Shown: positions 28,655 through 29,995 of the stretch, in pieces
Position numbering within the stretch: position 1 is the stretch's first letter
Layout: each line of letters starts with the position of its first letter
Assembly: GCA_050747865.1 (NCBI GenBank)
Contig: JBOGJI010000172.1
Coordinates: forward strand, 1 to 29,995
Reading direction: 5' to 3'
DNA: 29,995 nt
Origin: JBOGJI01 sp050747865
GTDB lineage: Bacteria; Acidobacteriota; Thermoanaerobaculia; Multivoradales; JAHEKO01
Notes under the pieces: model-generated
The model's input: the letters and a program-made list of their open reading frames with translations, nothing else
The model's database searches: none
What the model was told of the DNA's origin: nothing
Made by a program: the position numbers and the translations under genes

Positions 28655-29995
28655 GCGCCTTCCTCCATCGCGGGATTGGGATTGCGGATCTTGGCCAGGT
28701 AGGTGGTGCGCGGGCGCGTGTTGAGGTCGGCGAGCAAGGCGTAGTTGCGCTCGCTCCGCCGCCAGCGGGAGATCTCGGAGTCGGGATCGTTCTTGTCGCC
28801 GAAGGCGATCGCCTGGCTCGGGCAGGCCTGCTGGCAGGCGGTGCGGATGTCGCCGTCGGCGAGCTGCCGATCCGCCACCCGTGCCTCGATCTTGCTCTCC
28901 TCGATGCGCTGCACGCAGTAGGTGCACTTCTCCATCACGCCGCGGGTGCGCACCGTCACGTTCGGGTTGTGCAGCAGCTTCAAGACCGGCGTCTCGTAGT
29001 CGCTGTAGTGGAAGAAGTTGAACCGCCGCACCTTGTAGGGACAGTTGTTGGCGCAATAGCGGGTGCCGACGCAGCGGTTGTAGACCATGTCATTCAAGCC
29101 TTCGTCGCTGTGCACGGTCGCCGCCACCGGGCAGACCACCTCGCAAGGGGCGTTCTCGCAGTGCATGCACATCACCGGCTGGCTGTGGATCTGAGGATCG
29201 GCGAGATCCCCCTCGAAGTAGCGGTCGATGCGGATCCACTGCATCTCGCGCCCCATCGCCACCTGCTCTTTGCCGACCACCGGGATGTTGTTCTCCGCCT
29301 GGCAGGCGACGACGCAGGCGTTGCAGCCGGTGCAGGCGTTCAAGTCCACCGCCAGCGCCCAGGCGTGGCCCTCGTAGGGATGGTCCTCGTTCCTGTAGAG
29401 GGTCATCTCGGGGCCCGGCTCGTGCCCCATCTCGTGGATCATCTCGGGGTGGCGCCGGAGCTCGTCGAGGGTACCGACGCGCAGGACGTGCCGCTCGTGC
29501 GCCTCCTTGGAGGCCAGCTCCATGTCGTGGTGGAGCTGCGTGCTCACCAGCTGATGGCGCCTGCCCGCGGGGGCCACCGACACCCCCTCGATCGTCCACG
29601 GGGCGGCGGTCGTGCGCAGCGGGTAGACGTCGACGCCGACGCCGTTGCCGACCCGGCCGCAGCGGGTGCGGCCGCCGCCCAGGTGCACCGTGAGGCAATC
29701 GTCGGCCTGGCCGGGCTGGACCCAGACCGGCAGCTCCGCCGACCGCTCGCCGGCGCTCACCCGCACCACCTGCTCGGTCTCGATGCCCAGCGCCTGCGCC
29801 GTCGCCGGGCTCACCAGCAGGGCGTTGTCCCAGGTCAGCTTGGTGACCGGCTTGGGGCATTCCTGGAGCCAGCCGAGATTGGCGAAGCGGCCGTCCCATA
29901 CCGTGGGGTCGGGACGGAAGCAGAGCGCCACCTGCGGGCGCTCCCGCTGGCGGGCGACCAGCCGGCTCGCCGCCTGCCGCACGGCCGGCGCATTC
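28651..29995 (-). CDS. actB: Alternative complex III subunit ActB, iron-sulfur part (5' end beyond the window)
   Basis: The frame is open to the window edge, so this is the C-terminal 447 residues of a larger protein. The early part (VWVQPGQADDCLTVHLGGGR) is the end of the molybdopterin-oxidoreductase-like domain, which in ACIII carries no Mo cofactor. The rest is a ferredoxin-like domain with four Cys groups: CTGCNACVVAC near 29310-29340, CMHCENAPCEVVC near 29125-29170, CVGTRYCANNCP near 29035-29070, and CTYC with CQQACPSQA near 28820-28925. These bind the [4Fe-4S]/[3Fe-4S] clusters that move electrons from quinol to haem. The stop overlaps the actC start. ActA would lie further right. Confidence 0.93.
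   Translation of the reverse strand, partial: NAPAVRQAASRLVARQRERPQVALCFRPDPTVWDGRFANLGWLQECPKPVTKLTWDNALLVSPATAQALGIETEQVVRVSAGERSAELPVWVQPGQADDCLTVHLGGGRTRCGRVGNGVGVDVYPLRTTAAPWTIEGVSVAPAGRRHQLVSTQLHHDMELASKEAHERHVLRVGTLDELRRHPEMIHEMGHEPGPEMTLYRNEDHPYEGHAWALAVDLNACTGCNACVVACQAENNIPVVGKEQVAMGREMQWIRIDRYFEGDLADPQIHSQPVMCMHCENAPCEVVCPVAATVHSDEGLNDMVYNRCVGTRYCANNCPYKVRRFNFFHYSDYETPVLKLLHNPNVTVRTRGVMEKCTYCVQRIEESKIEARVADRQLADGDIRTACQQACPSQAIAFGDKNDPDSEISRWRRSERNYALLADLNTRPRTTYLAKIRNPNPAMEEGA

Noticed and set aside
1..29995. tRNA, rRNA, riboswitch, CRISPR array or complete insertion sequence
   Set aside because: Nothing with the required repeats, cloverleaf-like segments or transposase motifs was recognised by eye on either strand. 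A covariance-model scan would be needed to exclude small RNAs.

Overview
The window is a GC-rich, gene-dense stretch of bacterial chromosome. LptD points to an LPS-bearing outer membrane. The right third is an alternative complex III (ACIII) operon joined to a caa3-type oxidase. Together with the high GC content and family mix, this suggests a Gram-negative aerobe such as a member of the Acidobacteriota (for example the Thermoanaerobaculia/Holophagae side). That placement is inference; no rRNA or tRNA gene is visible to settle it.

Layout. 1-5.7 kb: an M23 peptidase, a GHMP sugar kinase and a PEGA-domain envelope protein on the plus strand, then a methyltransferase-type DNA repair protein, MltG and RuvX on the minus strand. 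5.66-5.99 kb: a divergent intergenic region holding a perfect 30-bp inverted repeat. 6-11.8 kb: a thiolase, LptD, and two tandem nucleotide-sugar dehydratase/reductase-type enzymes separated by a perfect 22-bp inverted repeat. 11.9-13.2 kb: a membrane protein joining a polyprenol/phytol-kinase-like domain to a DUF92 (VTE6-like) domain. 13.2-15.8 kb: a DUF1232 protein, an HD-domain phosphohydrolase, an aquaporin-like channel with an altered filter residue, and tryptophan 2,3-dioxygenase, whose promoter region carries a TetR-type palindrome.

15.8-18.3 kb is the accessory part. It has one intact ABC-2 permease, a decayed ABC ATPase fused by deletion to a decayed permease, a scrap of a MacB/FtsX-like permease, and an intact two-gene module of a small protein plus a nucleotidyltransferase. 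This block lies between the two tryptophan-catabolism genes (dioxygenase at 15 kb, kynureninase at 19 kb). A DUF2784 membrane protein follows kynureninase.

20.0-30.0 kb (minus strand) is one tightly overlapping operon, read right to left: actB (cut by the window edge), actC, actD, actE, actF, a 164-aa one-helix protein, a SCO1-like copper chaperone, coxB with a fused cytochrome c domain, coxA, coxC and coxD. ACIII oxidises quinol and passes electrons through cytochrome c domains to the oxidase. CoxA has the YSHP helix-VI signature of A2-type oxidases.

Several genes have a TANNNT -10-like box only 6-9 nt before the start codon, suggesting that leaderless transcription is common here. No CRISPR array, tRNA, rRNA or complete insertion sequence was seen. 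The best leads for undescribed biology are the small protein/nucleotidyltransferase pair, the two perfect inverted repeats, the kinase-DUF92 fusion, and the extra protein inside the ACIII-oxidase operon.
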